Part shown: in pieces, positions 12,001-20,117 of the stretch | How the letters are laid out: the number at the start of each line of letters is the position of its first letter | How positions within the stretch are numbered: the first letter of the stretch is position 1 | From: Saccharopolyspora hirsuta | GTDB lineage: Bacteria > Actinomycetota > Actinomycetes > Mycobacteriales > Pseudonocardiaceae | Assembly: GCF_008630535.1 (NCBI RefSeq) | Contig: NZ_VWPH01000011.1 | Coordinates: 186,001 to 250,000, forward strand | Direction of reading: 5' to 3' | DNA: 64,000 bases | The notes under the pieces: model-generated | Databases searched by the model: none | What the model was told of the DNA's origin: nothing | What the model saw: only the letters and a program-made list of their open reading frames with translations | Translations under genes and position numbers: made by a program

Positions 12001-15000
12001 GCGGAAGCGGCTCGGCCGCCGCGTGTTCGGCCGGAGCGACCGGGTCCGGGTTGAGGCCGTGCGGGACGCGCTCGACGACCACCTGGCGGACAGGGCCTCG
12101 GGCGCGCACTTCGAGGCGCACTCGGCGGTGGCGCGCCACCTGGACAGCGGCCGGGTGCCGGATCTCGCTGCTCTGGGCCGCCGCTTCGGTGAGCGGGTTG
12201 CCCTGCGAGCCATCGCCTCGGTGGCGATCCAACGGGTCCGGGAGCGGGGGCGGTTCGCTCCCGCCGCCCTCGGCAGAGCGCTCGGCGTCGACGAGTCGCA
12301 GGCCAGGATGCTGATCGACGCCGCCGCCGTGGTGGAGGCGCAGGCGCGGGCGGGCGCAGGCTCGCCGATGACGGCCGGTGAGCTGGTCGAACGCTTCGGC
12401 GTCGCTGCGGCGGACGCGCCGCGCCTGGTCACCGAAGCAATGGCCCGAACGGCCGCCAGCTTCGACCAGCACTACCCGGACCTGGACCAGACCTCGCACG
12501 TCGTTCCCGAGGAGTTGGCGGACTGGTTCGGCGTGCCGCACCGGGCGGCGGCCGAGCGGATCGCGGCGTTCGTGGAGGACGACGTCCGCGCTGCCGCGAA
12601 CAACGGCCGCCCGCACACCGCTGAGAGCCTCGCCGAGAAGTTCGTTCCGAACCGGCGGTGGGCAGCCGCCCGCATCGCCGCAGCGGTGCGCGCTGAAGCG
12701 CGGGAGTCGGTGGGCCGGTGGAACAGCCGCACTGCCGGGGAGCTCGCGACCAAGTTCGGCATCAGCGTCGAACTGGCGCAGCGGCAGGTGGTGGGCGCTG
12801 CCTTCGCCGCGGTGTCCGCGTCCCGGGGGCGTGTTGGCTCCGAGGTGGGCGAGTTGCTGACGAGAAGCGGGATCGACCCCGCCTCGATCGGCAGGCACGT
12901 CGATGCCCTCGCCGTCGAGGACGTCCGGGCGGGTGCGGACGTCCTCCAGCGCGTGACCGCTGGTGAGCTGGCTGCTCGGTACGGGCGGAGCATCGGGTGG
13001 GCGGCCGGGCGCATCGAGGCCGCTGCGGGTGATCACGTGCTCGGAGTCGCGGACGTCGGCGCGGTCGAGGACCTGCAGGAGCTGTACGACCTCGACCGCG
13101 GACGCAGCCTCGGAGTGCTGGGCAGCGCGGTGCGCAGGGCGGCCGAACTCGGTCGGCCGCTCCGCCCCGGCCACGTCCTGTTCGCGAGAAATCGACTGTC
13201 GGAGGCCGGGAGCCGCCGCCTGATCGACCAGGTCGCGCTCGCCGACGTGCTGGAGACCGCGAGGAACCGCCGAGCGTGGACGTTCGCCACCCTGGCCCGC
13301 AAGTACGACCTCGACGAGGCGGACTTCCGCAGGCTCGTCGACGACTCCGCGCTCGCCGACGTGACGAGCGCTGCGGCCGTGGGCAGGCCGCTCAGCGCTG
13401 CACGTCTGGCCAGGCGGTACGGCATCCCAGGTGGCTGGGCGGTCGGTCGGCTCGCGGTCGCGGCAGGCCGCGCGGTGCAGGAGGCGGTGCGGGATCACCG
13501 ACCGCTGCCACCGGCGGTGCTCGCCGCGCGGTACCGGATCAGCCTCGAGGCGGCCACGGCCGAGGTTCGCGCTGCGGTGCCTGCCATCGCGCGCCAGCTC
13601 CGCCAGAGCGGTGCGGAAGACCGGGAAGTCGCCGCTGATCTCCAAGCGCTGTTCGGCATGAGCGGTGACGAAGCTCGCCGCCACGTGCGGGATGCGCGCA
13701 ACGCTCCAGCGGATTCCGACGACGAATCCGGCTTCGGGGACTGGGTTCCCGTCCACCCGCCTGCGGCACAGCCCGCTGGGGCGGCGTTCTACGCGCTGCC
13801 GAACCCCAGCGCGTCCACGGTGGGCAGTGAAACGGACTCGGAGTTCGGAGGCCCGCTGATCGCCCCCGTGAACCCCAGCGCGGACTTCCTCGCCCGGTTC
13901 CCGGAGCTGCGCGGGGTGAACGCGCACCGAGGGGGGCACACGCAGAACTGCGGTCGGTCGATCGTCGCGGCGGAGCGGACGCTGGCCACCGGGCAGCTGG
14001 TGGCGGCGGAGCCCGGTGACCCGATGCCGATCGAGGAGCTGGAGCACCGCGTCGGCGCACGCCCAGGACAGGCCGTGCGCGCGTCGCGAGCCGACGTGGT
14101 GGCGCACATGCGCGGCCAGCGCGCGGTTGCGGCTGCGCTCCTGCCGGGTGAGGGCGGTCTGCTGCACGCTGTTCTCGTCCGCCCGGAACCGGGCGGGAAC
14201 GTCGTCTTCGGCGACCCGCAGCGCGGAACCCTCCCCGCTGTCGGACCGGAGGACGTGCTCGGGTACGTGCCCCTTCCGAGACTCGGTTCGACGCCGATGC
14301 GGGGAGAGCCCCTCGCCCGCGGCACCCGCGTCGGGGCACCGCTGCGGAGCGGGGCGACCAGCCTGGGGCGCTTGGTCGGCCGAACCAGCAGCGCCGAAGC
14401 CGCGTTCGTCACCAGGCTGCGCTCGTACGGCGTTGAGCCGCCCAGCGGACTGCGACGGTTCACGGCGGATCAGCTGGCGCTGGAGGCCGAGCAGTTCGGG
14501 GTGAACCGGGAGCGCGCTTTGGCGGCGGTCAACGTGGCGGCCCGCGCCGAAGTGCGCGCGGCGCTGGAACGCGGCCACGCGCTGGATGGGCAGTCGCTGG
14601 CGAAGACGTTCTTCCTGCCCGACCGCTGGGGCTTCGACAGGGTCGTCGATGTCGTGCGGGAAGACCTGCTCGACAGCGGTGGCACGATCCACGCCCTGGC
14701 CAGCAAGCACCACCTCGACCCTTCGCTGGTCGCTCGGGCGGTCGTGGCGGAGGAGAGCGCGAAGCTGCGGGCGAGGACCGGGCGGATCGTGCTGGCGGAC
14801 CTGGTGAAGCGCACCGAGAAGCGCGGAGTGGGCGAGCACCTGTTGCGAGATCGGCTGCACGCCGTCGCCGTGGCCGATGTGCGCGAGGCCGCGGATCGGC
14901 TGGCGCCGCACAGCCCCGCTGTCCTGGAGGTGAAGTACGGACTTCCGCACCACGAGGCCCTGAACGTGATCCGCAGCGCGGCGGCCGACCACGTGGTGGA

Positions 15001-18000
15001 GGCCTCCGGGGCGGGAATTTCGGTGACGCGCCAGGACCTCCTGCGGAAGTTCGGGTCGCACCTCGGCATGTTCAGCGACGAGCGGCTCGGCTTGCACCGC
15101 CAGAACACCCCGGTGGCGGCGGAACCGGAGGACGAGGAGCCCCCGACGTACAACGCGCTGGTGGCACCCGGCCCCGAGTACAGCGAGAACGTCGCGGAGC
15201 CTGCCGACTTCTCGATCACCGCTGCGAGCTTCGGCGGCGACGAGGTCGTCTCCGCGGCGTACTTCCGCTCCCGCTTCCCGCAGTTGGCGGCGGTGAACGC
15301 GCACCGGTACGCGCATCGGGAGCCAGGGCACGTGGTGAACTGCGTGCCGTCGGTGATCGCGGCGGAGCGGGCCCTTGCGACGGGCAGGGCCGTGGCGGCG
15401 GGCGCGGGCGACCTGGCAGCGGTCCGGTCGATCACCGGTGGGCCCAAGGTGCGGGCGGGCTACGACCGGGTCGTCGCGCACATGGCGGGCCAGCGCCGGG
15501 GTGTTCTCGCCCGGGTGTTCCTGCGCCGCCCGGACGCGCCCCGGGTGTTGCACGCCGTGCTGGTCGAGAAGTCAGCGGACGGCAAGATCCGCTTCCTGGA
15601 CCCGCAGCGGGGGACCATCCCCGAGGTGGGGCGGCACAACGTGGTCGGTTTCCAGCCGTCGCCGGTGCGCGGCGCGGAGCCGATGGAGGGTGTGGCGCTC
15701 GACCCCGACCTCCTGGTCGGAGCACCAGCGGAGACCGGGAGCGCCAACCCGGCCGGGTTCGCTGACGAGCTGCGCGCGGCCGTGCACGCGCGCCTGAGCC
15801 CGGACCACGTGCCAGGTGCCCAGGAGGATGCGGCGCGCTCAGCTGTGGAGGAGGACTTGGCCGCTGGCCGGGTGCCGGACATCGGCGACCTGGTGAGCCG
15901 GTTCGGGCAGCACGGGATCAGGGCGCTCAGCGACGTCGCGGTCCGCGACGTGCAGGAGATGGCGGAGAACGAGACGCCCTACAGCTTCGAGGCATTGGGC
16001 GGCAAGTACGGCATCAGCCCGGAGCAGGCCGAAGCGCTGATCGATGCTGTTGCGGTGCACGAAGCGCGGAAGCGTGGGGAGCGGCGTGCAGGAGTCGCCG
16101 CGAACGCGCTCATCACGCGGTACTTCGGCGCTGAGCGATCGACGCCCGAGCAGGTCGACGCCGCTGCGCGGTGGGCGGACGAACGGATCGACGAGGCCGT
16201 CGTCCAGTACACCCGGCTCCGCGGTGCGAGGACGTCCACGGCCAACCGCCTGCACCGGGACGTCGCGAGGCGGTTCGCCCTGGACCGGGCCCGGGTGCGG
16301 GAGGTGATCAACTCCGCGGGCCGCGCCGAGGTGCGCGAGGCCGCGCGACGAGGTGAACCGCTCACCGACGTGGCGCTGGCGGAGCGGTTCTCCCTGGTCA
16401 CCCGGTGGGGGACCGATGTGGTCCTCGACGCCGCGCGCGAGGAGGCGAGCGCGGCTGCGGCCCACGGCGAACCCCACCCCGCCGAGGAGCTGGCCGAGAT
16501 GTTCGGGATCAGCCCGGAGCAGGCCGCTCAGGCGATCGTGGCGGCTGTGTACGCCGATGTGCACGGGGCGCGCGGGCACTCGTTGGACCTGGCGGCGGCG
16601 AAGCACGGCATCGACCTCGAAGTGGTGCGGGCGCACGCCGCCGACGTCGCCCGCACTGCGGTGCGCGCGGCAGCGGACCGCAGCGATCCCGCCGATGCCG
16701 AGACGTGGGCGGAGCGGTACGACCTGGACCTGGCCGGAGCCGTGAACCAGATCCAGGCCGCGGCGCTCGAGTACTGGTCTGATCAGGCAGCGACATCGTC
16801 CCCTCTGACGTGGGACCAGATGGTCGAGCGGTTCGGGCAGGACCGCTCGTGGGCCTTGGGATTGCGCGGTCGGGCCGCCGTGGCCGGGTTCCGGCTCGCC
16901 GCGGCCCGCGGGGAGGCGTACGGGGTCGAGGACGCCATGAACCGGTACAACCTCGGCGAAGCGGAGTTCACGCGTTTCGTCACCGAGGCGGCGAAAGCAG
17001 AAGCGCGCGATGCGGCGGCCCTCGGTGATCCGTACACAGTGGATGGTTTGGCGAGTCGGTTCCAGATCTCGCCAGATCTCGCTGCAAGAGCGCTCGAGGG
17101 GGCCGTCATCGAGGATGCGTACGCGGCTCTGGGTGGCAGCGAGACCGACATCGTCGAGATGCTGAGCCGCAAGTACGGAATGGGTGATGACGAGGAGTAC
17201 GCCGAGACCTTGGTCGATGCCGCCCGCCGAGGCCGCTCGCGGGCTGAGTCGGTCGCGGAAGTGGCTCTCGCCCGTGCGCACGGCCTCAGCGGGGAGGAGG
17301 CGCGCGAGCGCGTCGACCCCGCAGTCCGCGCCGATGTCCGCGCGGCAGCGGACCGCAGGAAGCCCCACCGCATCGAGGAATTGGCCGCCGAGCACGGGCT
17401 GACCCGTGCGGAGGCTTCGAAGCAGATCGATGCCGCCGCGCTCGAACACCTGGCTCATGCGATGGAGCTGGGGATTCCCACCACGCCGCAGGAACTGGTT
17501 GCCCGGTTCGGCAAGAGCTTCGGGTGGGCCGCGGACATGCGCGGGATCGCGCTGCGCGCTGCGATCCAGGTGACCGCGGAAGCCGGTGAGCCGTACTCGC
17601 GGGAGGAGGTCGAAGCCATGCACCAAGCACCTCCGGAGGAGTGGCAGGACCACGTCAGCGCGGTCGCGCAGCAGGACGTGCTCGACGCGGCGGCTCGCGG
17701 TGAGCGGATCGCCCCGAAGGCACTGGTCGAGAAGTACGGGATGGCGAGGTGGCTGCAAAGGGACCGGAACCGCATGCTGATGCGCGCCGAAGCTGAGTTC
17801 TCCGTCGAGTTGCAGGACGTCCTGGACGGGTTGGACGTCCAGCAGCTGTTGACCGACGAAGCCGCCGCGCAGGTCGCGTCGACCGTCGCGGGGCCTGAGA
17901 CGTTCGCGGACGCCGTGCGCACCGCGATCGCTGGCGCGGTGGGTTCCGGACCGCCCGTGACGCGGGCGGCCCGGTTCGCCGACTGGTGGGTGGCCACCGA

Positions 18001-18319
18001 GGCCGAGGTGTGGGCGGACGGGGTGGTCTCCGCCGCAGTGCGGGCACACGTCCGCGAAGCGGTCCAGAGCGGCCACCGGTGCACCGCCGCTGACCTCGTC
18101 AACCGGTTCGGCATCACGCCGCAGGCAGCCACCACCGTGATCCACGACGCGGTTCGCGCCCACGCGCGGGCGGCCGAGGACGACGGTGATCCGTGCACCG
18201 CCGCGGACCTCGTCGAGTGGTACGGCATCAGCCGCGCGGAAGCCGAGCACCACCTCGAGGACGTCGACAACCTGCTGGCGGACTCCGACCTGGACCCGGA
18301 GGAGCACGAGCTGCCGTAG
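1..18319 (+). CDS. Giant multidomain J-domain/papain-like/HTH-repeat protein (5' end outside window)
   Basis: The frame is open from base 2 to the TAG at 18317-18319, over 6,100 codons, with no stop, so the gene begins upstream of the window. The GTG at 593 lies inside a J-domain and cannot be the real start. Order seen: charged coiled coil with [10 protein letters not shown]-type repeats (1-580); J-domain plus papain-like module (584-1400); a caspase-like degenerate module (1460-2150); three degenerate J-like repeats; a second J/papain pair (2860-3700); a second coiled coil (3780-4170); a third J-domain and half papain module (4180-4650); a long beta-rich region (4660-9330); papain module 4; two more degenerate modules (9930-11340); papain modules 5, 6 and 7, each followed by a block of HTH-like helical repeats. 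Papain-like 'toxin glutamine deamidase' modules are known polymorphic-toxin effectors, and a YrhB-like gene follows. I infer a giant toxin or intercellular effector. Its N-terminus, and so any secretion signal, is not visible. Confidence 0.9.
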   Translation, partial: EYREPRAEYRAPRTEFREPRAEYRESSAGSEPTEEQREARARFAAAAEEARRRQDGARARFEAAAEEARRRQEGARSRFEEEAEAAGRRRQEARERFEEAGRRQERARGRFEDEGRRRPQESRTDSREEGTQRERRKSERRSDRGRGDERGERSGRARQDSSQQGSKKTPEQEDRREREKQDPPPPPPQDPSFPNHYVTLGVAEDADPQEIRKAYFKAAARSHPDKVAQRGGTESEVEKAKEEFQKFQEAYETLSDHDRRREYDRQLRRTRAAWARRPRGFGGAVPSVSSSAGTRPGVVSAETFAGDPVGRAEFVRERVSFVLGVNPGGWRENCLDTSVKVLNRTTDPDWAMRPAEQQARYFVAGRGDRVDPRVVVEYGLPPLRRARGGYVEVESFLLGREEDGPRALVYAYFGGGSGHFFTAHVQGGEIIYPDGQEESLATLGDPKQVWFSPVPPGRLFARTPGVAPGLAPDHDAPPGLAGMPQRFLYRGRDRHGDPVDFFGEEVDTSRFALNGAAFENSDVVSLIANRRLDDHVFQWLRDPLDDFHLVRSLPGESVAESLEKAASRGQSRLRLRNTRIFALEGAGDRFVVPVDLPDRSATELLVTWGTAARLIAEKNAVWGAKGRFFLLPFGNPDPEMSVQVAEEIVCYRPRVSVTTTSGRAEIAPGRLVIPGNEGLLEVEAERVRRSGPPRFVPVLTESRGTRFTDAEVTRIRAREAVGTGGARPGPRPEPAERWDPHAVLDVPRDASRTLIERARMRVLLSYPSPELRERVERAYAELMRNFSGAQEGRAPGSDEQWDPHAVLGVPRDASQTLIDRARMRVLLSGPSPELRERVERAYAELMRNFSGAQEGSATGADAWWDPHAVLGVPQDATPSQIERARMARLMSGLAEQERADVERAYAELTGKPSAEPKATSAEEPEESTAEEPEEGAAEESESESDSSAAEDSSDKPDHYQVLGVAKDASVEEITKAFRKLAMKFHPDKAKLNGLSSKTANRKFQEINEANEVLSDAKKRAAYDRQRTAPPRPERPRTGEPRSSQYRPHPGSRWGYRESRRPRGFGGAAPSASSSAGLRPDVVSAETFAGDPAGHAEFVRKHASFVLGVNSSGARNNCYQTTIQTLNRAAHRERADEFVAAADGPVDPGRVWESGLPPLRRARNGYDDVLSYLDREDRESPHVAVYIYLGGGEGHFFSLHDLDGLTVALDGQIESLATLGTPEQVWFAPMPADVVLTPALSSPPPGPVVSGGPPGSARARDDVARTRELFEQIRREQEELRERLLASQRQEAADQLEWERAEAARRQRDQQRQQRNEARRQQQEAERRWQQAERERLDREAEQDARRTQEEWDQAQERARREWEGQNAGERERARERQREWDQERERRTRTAGQPDHYAVLGLDRHASPGEITAAYRRLALRFHPDRVEPADRAAATERFQEINEAHETLSEPRKRWAYDATRPAGFGGAASAVATGTAPQRSDVVTAESFEDDRARESFVQRRFANLLGVNKAAHDAALPGHRTNCLAASVQALNADAHVLNPVHTPSGEIAELAREEQWQLDGPIDGAALRARIKDLAEADEALAESIDLAFADENLSNGWPQLLEGLFTRNFGERAGRGHEVTLAVTELSGAADLRGASADASVDAAKSPVRRATASSRASTTATPFQFRVPTPYAVVQGRIDGLSANARGSGLSSATEHRGTTKITEVDSPERSGRHRATIEITVRKPAHRVGSEVTTARGELPIDVPLKSVQAEPHAATPVHPDTVELAKFSGTGGIHQAVQDQLGKPFAVNDPEARRFREWLAGLDGEHGPLLRGQLVRNSFAFKGIDSPVEVAVGAGQLREVRPLPKVDGTVEHAEEVLGETTVDESVTRKSGGALLVAGGDITGVSGIVLGPTREEARSSKVSAAIKESYGSKHTTKYTGPLDKQRGRLDYLVLVERHDGERTSGAKESPDGPREAVKVPGAVTLWSTPRDARWVSSAAPQRGSTGRTPAAEHRQQAPDRVGARYHLPEATVDVLVGPALSKLASNGQVPVRDLPEVAAKFRAFVRDHGWEITRGSGARFPLSSYVSGAPDVFLKGTMRDSEGTEVDRGGRRSGSAELSAGHERESGAVVEKSTATGIAGMGLDGIVWPTIKGLTRSKSIQSSRAVKQKAAHKPLLAPDRPLREYEYPTDFEVRIGGTWSSPGEQVGLAEGGVNDLVGTVHVSVPELPGQALPRTGAEPSRATGWQSGRPPAPQREGHLAAGAELDYYQPAPELLPTAAGMLRAPRTRRWREWLKLPFIGRRPAEFDEHRDALLRPDPGVASERNAGLGALENFTSLAHQVARFARAAVHRESATLKTHNHGGMAGNRELFGRVDREVRLGNPVVLRRDDDHAFTRSTERSTEIPVGEKRSTGGRLAGGITLFFPSRKWLMVGADFSGEFNRVRGKSTSDVDETASSTETTHRERGYLVRYEATHTLGTSVRRRWQDLLHAVHDGHAKDDSKWARGSVEMWVPASEIDQVGELTPEDLDALAPEDAERYRATHPTAGRRTGQGEAPDVRPPANVGRGSGDVALHRPEAGHELAEAIAAGLGEWSREQRDLRAQRFQPASQELVDRVRAAFRRYADTLLGPPNIRHFDVMNESLLRGEMAPVLSSPDSALAVEEIINGGLPLVTTADTPYGKVEQLVVVRGRLGGGRYHTTIDAQRTNRRGDTHRHAEGQELATSGEFSVSGVFYPLTREHANLILGGAYGSYSSTKGYQTERKTTDAVTAEETGKHHQFAHDLIIDQLDVYPRASTGTYRKVLAKWAAVPATFGEPWRARPITVADAVRTTVPEAETLRPGEPERAPLAERRGSLRIWHTSQRRAPGFTPDAIVHVRPFEAPKLRALLRQLADGDGDRPALGPKAVGLVSETTVGKMRAHLPNAMTTAGYEVELPGAPMSKVVITADLRSRKVLRAVKVRSFGRERETERSVTSTTQRGFAAGSLLSTQVREASIDGANFRPLQQVVETAPAHFGHDTSHELGLSATTKTSSTAEVMYKVSAVPHWHVYPKYGESIVPKRWRRRLSTGPDAPIEMWVDRKGLTDLGFDADEVLVTEDLTRDTERPRRLSTIVEEVEPDDERLSPAAEFRARYPQLWGVNAEKYAQGTEHHTQNCGHALIAAEQTLIGGTTVPAAAGGPLTVASLNDRFGSPAVQANHAEVLAHMGAQDTGAWGAVFLHRGTGLAHAVMAEKGQDGQVRFLDQQQGTMVDPNPLDVIGFMPLTRTGTTPLGGRDLASDLLVGMPARSGAGGRPQLRRTAASSRVPTLSRSDAQHDLAALATEQVRYAGLDSRGRQISFTASDVTCSRELNAAGAEKVFNFTRGDSDPVRRWAAKLDRMPYVMRTLPGERSANPDEVRFRAGGHADAPWRDPAWIFAETDGSHYLLQVQRDGRDVEVRVAGAEFQRIAGEKGCFDDNRHREVVLLQQGSDQLDAALDFTRGDDVEVFVPRAMTQLIPGRPSTGGRSAIAVVDNQGWQRLRSGRIDRVLTGTRYSDDEVRRIQEAEAALAGRAPSASAEPLAAVDQETGERIEFSARDVRARVSLNARRRANLLNFAPRGTVDELTEWNAAFESVDLVARTMPTEQRPDPEVSSATETRLVQAPWGADPVWVKVDVSGRNFRIQLRSGDGERAALVTPETFHRLLRDLSQFRKIRAHNQNSDLVLLTDGDGPPRSRPEFALARAARADGGPTTVHFGARPVRLAEPDAQRLRWPTVEHNGGWLSVDADGNVQARRETQYTDEEVDDIEQRYRDEIGALPLYEPRVLPQYEDVVPGARSAAVPPAYDETAPLDSVITAESFGGDDGLAARFFRERFPELHGVNAQHYAHRTEGRTRNCAESLIAAEQTLNPASGDLVVEALAGGPMPLGELEERLDVRGEAVQAQFDQVVTHLRGHGVGAWAGVLVRGEDGMAHAVLAQRDSSGRIVFADQHRGTIPAAGPHNVLGYLPLPNLGSRSMPGERLDPALQVGAPAEGALRKRLGRRVFGRSDRVRVEAVRDALDDHLADRASGAHFEAHSAVARHLDSGRVPDLAALGRRFGERVALRAIASVAIQRVRERGRFAPAALGRALGVDESQARMLIDAAAVVEAQARAGAGSPMTAGELVERFGVAAADAPRLVTEAMARTAASFDQHYPDLDQTSHVVPEELADWFGVPHRAAAERIAAFVEDDVRAAANNGRPHTAESLAEKFVPNRRWAAARIAAAVRAEARESVGRWNSRTAGELATKFGISVELAQRQVVGAAFAAVSASRGRVGSEVGELLTRSGIDPASIGRHVDALAVEDVRAGADVLQRVTAGELAARYGRSIGWAAGRIEAAAGDHVLGVADVGAVEDLQELYDLDRGRSLGVLGSAVRRAAELGRPLRPGHVLFARNRLSEAGSRRLIDQVALADVLETARNRRAWTFATLARKYDLDEADFRRLVDDSALADVTSAAAVGRPLSAARLARRYGIPGGWAVGRLAVAAGRAVQEAVRDHRPLPPAVLAARYRISLEAATAEVRAAVPAIARQLRQSGAEDREVAADLQALFGMSGDEARRHVRDARNAPADSDDESGFGDWVPVHPPAAQPAGAAFYALPNPSASTVGSETDSEFGGPLIAPVNPSADFLARFPELRGVNAHRGGHTQNCGRSIVAAERTLATGQLVAAEPGDPMPIEELEHRVGARPGQAVRASRADVVAHMRGQRAVAAALLPGEGGLLHAVLVRPEPGGNVVFGDPQRGTLPAVGPEDVLGYVPLPRLGSTPMRGEPLARGTRVGAPLRSGATSLGRLVGRTSSAEAAFVTRLRSYGVEPPSGLRRFTADQLALEAEQFGVNRERALAAVNVAARAEVRAALERGHALDGQSLAKTFFLPDRWGFDRVVDVVREDLLDSGGTIHALASKHHLDPSLVARAVVAEESAKLRARTGRIVLADLVKRTEKRGVGEHLLRDRLHAVAVADVREAADRLAPHSPAVLEVKYGLPHHEALNVIRSAAADHVVEASGAGISVTRQDLLRKFGSHLGMFSDERLGLHRQNTPVAAEPEDEEPPTYNALVAPGPEYSENVAEPADFSITAASFGGDEVVSAAYFRSRFPQLAAVNAHRYAHREPGHVVNCVPSVIAAERALATGRAVAAGAGDLAAVRSITGGPKVRAGYDRVVAHMAGQRRGVLARVFLRRPDAPRVLHAVLVEKSADGKIRFLDPQRGTIPEVGRHNVVGFQPSPVRGAEPMEGVALDPDLLVGAPAETGSANPAGFADELRAAVHARLSPDHVPGAQEDAARSAVEEDLAAGRVPDIGDLVSRFGQHGIRALSDVAVRDVQEMAENETPYSFEALGGKYGISPEQAEALIDAVAVHEARKRGERRAGVAANALITRYFGAERSTPEQVDAAARWADERIDEAVVQYTRLRGARTSTANRLHRDVARRFALDRARVREVINSAGRAEVREAARRGEPLTDVALAERFSLVTRWGTDVVLDAAREEASAAAAHGEPHPAEELAEMFGISPEQAAQAIVAAVYADVHGARGHSLDLAAAKHGIDLEVVRAHAADVARTAVRAAADRSDPADAETWAERYDLDLAGAVNQIQAAALEYWSDQAATSSPLTWDQMVERFGQDRSWALGLRGRAAVAGFRLAAARGEAYGVEDAMNRYNLGEAEFTRFVTEAAKAEARDAAALGDPYTVDGLASRFQISPDLAARALEGAVIEDAYAALGGSETDIVEMLSRKYGMGDDEEYAETLVDAARRGRSRAESVAEVALARAHGLSGEEARERVDPAVRADVRAAADRRKPHRIEELAAEHGLTRAEASKQIDAAALEHLAHAMELGIPTTPQELVARFGKSFGWAADMRGIALRAAIQVTAEAGEPYSREEVEAMHQAPPEEWQDHVSAVAQQDVLDAAARGERIAPKALVEKYGMARWLQRDRNRMLMRAEAEFSVELQDVLDGLDVQQLLTDEAAAQVASTVAGPETFADAVRTAIAGAVGSGPPVTRAARFADWWVATEAEVWADGVVSAAVRAHVREAVQSGHRCTAADLVNRFGITPQAATTVIHDAVRAHARAAEDDGDPCTAADLVEWYGISRAEAEHHLEDVDNLLADSDLDPEEHELP
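584..1400 (+). other. J-domain 1 plus papain-like module 1 (domain within giant protein)
   Basis: The J-domain begins at NHYVTLGV and keeps the HPD motif (codons 668-676), which in DnaJ proteins stimulates Hsp70 ATPase. It is followed by a linker reading SAETFAGDP and a papain-like module: Cys in GWRENCLD (1001-1003), His in GSGHFF (1256-1258) and Asp in YPDGQ (1301-1303). Spacing and the N-C, G-H-F-F and D-G-Q signatures fit the papain-fold toxin (glutamine deamidase/protease) superfamily. All three catalytic positions are intact. Confidence 0.75.
1454..2150 (+). other. Degenerate caspase-like ('lonely Cys'-type) module 1
   Basis: The segment starts at [16 protein letters not shown] and ends at [11 protein letters not shown]. 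Its middle reads as alternating beta strands and helices, with [14 protein letters not shown] followed by [14 protein letters not shown], where caspase-like modules of giant actinobacterial proteins usually have a strand ending in a Cys. The Cys is absent here. Two further copies occur at 9930-11340 with the same [16 protein letters not shown]-type ending. The family assignment is from recalled sequence patterns and is tentative. Confidence 0.35.
2213..2779 (+). repeat. Three tandem 189-bp repeats encoding degenerate J-like domains
   Basis: The units start at 2213, 2402 and 2591, exactly 189 bp (63 codons) apart. Each begins WDPHAVL.VP.DA and contains RMRVLL or RMARLM and ERAYAEL. Units 1 and 2 are nearly identical at DNA level, so the duplication is recent; unit 3 has drifted. 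The fold resembles a J-domain ([10 protein letters not shown] matches the start of helix I) but the HPD motif is missing, so Hsp70 stimulation is unlikely. A low-complexity acidic Glu/Ser linker follows. Confidence 0.8.
2860..3700 (+). other. J-domain 2 plus papain-like module 2
   Basis: The J-domain begins [13 protein letters not shown] and has HPD at 2954-2962. The papain-like module has Cys in ARNNCYQT (3350-3352), His in GEGHFF (3581-3583) and Asp in ALDGQ (3626-3628). Its closest relative in the window is module 1: both share SAETFAGDP and the PPLRRAR segment, so the J/papain pair was duplicated as a unit. Confidence 0.75.
4180..4900 (+). other. J-domain 3 plus incomplete papain-like module 3
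   Basis: The J-domain begins [13 protein letters not shown] with HPD at 4268-4276. The Cys half of a papain-like module follows (HRTNCLAAS, Cys codon 4577-4579) with the VTAESFEDD lead-in. No clear Asp-Gly-Gln segment follows. [11 protein letters not shown] stretch near 4858-4887 could be a displaced His, but the protein then enters the beta-rich region. It is probably inactive or rebuilt. Confidence 0.6.
4900..9330 (+). other. Beta-rich region of about six related modules
   Basis: About 1,470 residues with no catalytic motif I recognise. A pattern recurs: a Ser/Thr/Gly-rich stretch (for example [53 protein letters not shown]), then a Lys/Thr/Ser-rich run, then a strand with Y.V or similar, then an EMWV-like strand ([18 protein letters not shown]). 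I read it as a tandem array of beta-sandwich-like modules, perhaps a stalk or scaffold. This is inference. Confidence 0.45.
9330..9810 (+). other. Papain-like module 4
   Basis: This module and modules 5-7 form a second subfamily, with lead-in [13 protein letters not shown], Cys in HTQNCGHAL (9422-9424), His in GLAHAVMA (9635-9637) and Asp in FLDQQQGTM (9683-9685). All three catalytic positions are present. The segment LMP-type ending [14 protein letters not shown] is shared with modules 5-7. Confidence 0.7.
9930..11345 (+). other. Two degenerate caspase-like modules (copies 2 and 3)
   Basis: Two consecutive copies of about 230 residues share [10 protein letters not shown] / [10 protein letters not shown], a mid-segment [14 protein letters not shown] or its relative, a strand VVLLQQGSD / LVLLTDGDG in place of the Cys-bearing strand, and a terminal [11 protein letters not shown] / [11 protein letters not shown]. 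They are homologous to 1454-2150. No catalytic Cys is visible, so I expect a structural or binding role. Confidence 0.35.
11440..12000 (+). other. Papain-like module 5
   Basis: Lead-in [13 protein letters not shown] and [12 protein letters not shown]; Cys in RTRNCAESL (11582-11584), His in GMAHAVLA (11810-11812), Asp in VFADQHRGT (11858-11860). It closely resembles module 4 and is followed directly by the first HTH-like repeat block. Confidence 0.7.
12030..13716 (+). repeat. HTH-like ~37-residue repeat block 1 (about 14 units)
   Basis: Units follow the pattern [GR]-x-P-x-T-x-x-x-L-A-x-[KR]-[FY]-G-[IL]-[SD], then four or five residues, A-x-x-x-[IV], x-x-A, A-x-A-[DE]-[VA]-[RL]. Examples are [17 protein letters not shown] and [16 protein letters not shown]. 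The central R-F-G-I-S-x-x-x-A looks like the turn and recognition helix of an HTH. In units near 12645, 12990 and 13430 the recognition position carries a Trp ([24 protein letters not shown]). Confidence 0.75.
13860..14350 (+). other. Papain-like module 6
   Basis: Lead-in [10 protein letters not shown]; Cys in HTQNCGRSI (13949-13951), His in LLHAVLV (14165-14167), Asp in FGDPQRGTL (14213-14215). The triad is intact. The module lies between HTH-like repeat blocks 1 and 2. Confidence 0.7.
14440..15090 (+). repeat. HTH-like ~37-residue repeat block 2 (about 6 units)
   Basis: The same helical unit as in block 1, more diverged. Examples are [18 protein letters not shown], a Trp-type unit [14 protein letters not shown] and [16 protein letters not shown]. 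The block ends in an acidic Pro-rich linker that leads into papain-like module 7. Confidence 0.65.
15200..15745 (+). other. Papain-like module 7
   Basis: Lead-in [12 protein letters not shown] and [12 protein letters not shown]; Cys in HVVNCVPSV (15341-15343), His in VLHAVLVE (15551-15553), Asp in FLDPQRGTI (15599-15601). The triad is intact and it is the last papain-like module of the protein. Confidence 0.7.
15757..18310 (+). repeat. HTH-like ~37-residue repeat block 3 (about 20 units)
   Basis: This is the longest block and forms the C-terminus. Typical units contain [32 protein letters not shown] and [16 protein letters not shown]. Trp-type units recur ([32 protein letters not shown]). 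The last unit, [16 protein letters not shown], is cut short and followed by an acidic tail. Unit lengths are close to, but not exactly, constant. Confidence 0.75.
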
Positions 18320-18451
18320 CGGGTGGTGGGGGTTTCCCCGCGAGGCGGGCCGCGCGGGTACCGGCCTGCCGGTGGTGGGCCAACGATGGACGTGCCGACC
18401 GCGGTGCGCGGAGGCCAGCGAGCCACATGGACGAGAGTGACCGAGGTGACG

Positions 18452-19744
18452 ATGAGCAACGACCTCGCCCGCCGGGGCGCGGAGTGGCTGGACCGCACGT
18501 ACGGGGGTCTGGTCACCCTCACCGACGACCAGCCGCTGGTCGACGGTGCGTTGACCCAGTTGTTCGGGTGCGAGTACGCGGACGGGTCCGCCGGGCCGCT
18601 GCTGGCGGCCACCATCGCGGTGCCCAAGCACGGCGGGGAGCCGTTCCCGGTCGCCAACGCCGATCCGCTGGACGAGGAGCTCAACGCGGCGCGAACCCCC
18701 GGCGCGGACGACGTCCAGCCCTGGCGCTGGCGCGTCAACGCGCGTGGGTGCCTGATAGCGACGGACGCCGCAGTGGATCACCAGGCGGCCACAGCTCTGC
18801 CGTGGGCGCCGGTGGACGAGGCGCCGGGCTGGTGGGACCGGATGGTCGCCGCGCACTTCCCGGGTGCCGACGTCTACACCTGCTCGACGTGGGACGACGT
18901 GGCGTCGACGCTGGTGGAGGGCGGGCCGGGCACGCGCACCGCGGTGTGGCTGCGGCGGCAGATCGGCGGGGCCGAGCTCACCGGCCACCTGCTGTACGGG
19001 TTCCACGACGAGGGGCGCGCGGTCTTCCTCGACGGGCAGCGGGGAGCGCTGGCCCGGCTGGACGACGACGAGATCGACCAGCTCGTGGTCGCCCGGTTCC
19101 ACCGCCCGATCGTCGCCGAGCCGTCGAACCTCCTGCTGCCCTGGGAACTGGCGGCCCCGGACCTGCCAGCAGCGCTGGAGAAGGCGAACAGCTGGTTGGC
19201 GCACACCTACCGGGAACCGGTCGTGGTGGTGGACCCCGGCGAGGCGGACGAGACCGAGCGCGGCTGGCTGTTCGCCTGCACCACCCAGCGCTTCCAGGAG
19301 ACCGGCGACTGGCACGACCAGATGCTCGACGCGGCGCTGGTGGTGCCCAAGGACGAGGGCGAGGCGCCGTTCGGATTGCCGAACAACGACCCGTGGTCCT
19401 ACCTGGCCGACTGGAACGCGCGCCGCGACGGGTTGGCCGCGCCGCCGTCACCCGCGGCTGCCGCGTGGTACGAACCGACGTTGCGGGAGCTGGGCGAGCC
19501 GCTGAGCTCGACCGAGCACCGCAACTGGGGCGAGGTCTTCACGGAGATCTCCGACGGGCCGTCGGACTCCCGGGCCCTGGTGTGGGTGCGCCGCCGTGAC
19601 TCCCGCGACCGGGAAACGGTGGGCAACCTGCTGGTCGCGGTCAACGAGGACGGCGGGGTGCGGCTCATCGACTCGCTCGCCGAGGACGGCTACCCCACCT
19701 TCGACCAGGACCCGATGGCGCTGCACGTGATCCGCTACCGGTGA
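18452..19744 (+). CDS. Tandem YrhB-like immunity protein with Cys-less papain-like halves
   Basis: 430 residues. The frame is open back to 18323, but the ATG at 18452 has a GAGGTG ribosome binding site and starts the conserved part (MSNDLARRGAEWLDRTYGG). Two YrhB/Imm35-like units are seen: LARRGAEWL..IAVPKHGGEPFPVAN and ALEKANSWL..LVVPKDEGEAPFGLPNNDP. After each comes a segment resembling the C-terminal half of the papain modules of the giant neighbour. The first keeps the His and Asp signatures (GHLLYGF, FLDGQRG); the second keeps only VRLIDS. Neither has the Cys half. YrhB/Imm35 is a known polymorphic-toxin immunity family. The gene starts 132 bp after the toxin-like gene, so I infer it is its cytoplasmic antidote. 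Whether the decoy halves contribute is speculation. Confidence 0.7.
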   Translation: MSNDLARRGAEWLDRTYGGLVTLTDDQPLVDGALTQLFGCEYADGSAGPLLAATIAVPKHGGEPFPVANADPLDEELNAARTPGADDVQPWRWRVNARGCLIATDAAVDHQAATALPWAPVDEAPGWWDRMVAAHFPGADVYTCSTWDDVASTLVEGGPGTRTAVWLRRQIGGAELTGHLLYGFHDEGRAVFLDGQRGALARLDDDEIDQLVVARFHRPIVAEPSNLLLPWELAAPDLPAALEKANSWLAHTYREPVVVVDPGEADETERGWLFACTTQRFQETGDWHDQMLDAALVVPKDEGEAPFGLPNNDPWSYLADWNARRDGLAAPPSPAAAAWYEPTLRELGEPLSSTEHRNWGEVFTEISDGPSDSRALVWVRRRDSRDRETVGNLLVAVNEDGGVRLIDSLAEDGYPTFDQDPMALHVIRYR

Positions 19745-20117
19745 GGACCGTCCTGGGCGGGGTTCTCCGCCGCGTCACCGCCGGTGACCCGATGTGAATC
19801 GCCGCCAGCGCGGAAGTCCGCACGAGGGCGGAGTTCCACGCACTGGGACGCGGTACTCGTCCGGACCTGTTCCGAGCCACCGGACGTCGTGCGAGGTCAG
19901 GGCCGATCTCGCCGGTGCGGGGCGGGATAGTTGCGCGCAGCCGCCCGCACCCAGCTCGATGATTCCCACTAATGTACGGGCAGATCATCGGCGAGGAGCG
20001 GGTTCGAAGCATGGCACAGGCTGATCGGGGTACGGATCGCCACGCGTGCGTGACCGGGCCGCGGCCCCCGGTCGTCGCGGACGGCCACCGGTCCACCGGG
20101 GCGGGTGGTGAGGGCTG
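19745..20117. other. Intergenic region, no gene seen
   Basis: A 373-bp gap between the immunity-like gene and the histidine kinase. A weak dyad TCACCG-C-CGGTGA lies at 19775-19787, just after the immunity-like stop. I see no convincing ORF, RNA gene or response-regulator remnant. Confidence 0.5.

Noticed and set aside
12030-18310. The helical repeats as true TAL-effector repeats
   Set aside because: Unit length (~37, not 34) and consensus differ, and there is no pair of hypervariable residues in the usual loop. Only the general idea of a helical array is shared.
4445-19315. Very long minus-strand ORFs antisense to the giant gene (4445-7867, 11054-15553, 15839-19315)
   Set aside because: They are shadows caused by strong GC3 bias: compositions are Arg/Gly/His/Pro-rich without family features, and the plus-strand frame holds conserved domains throughout.
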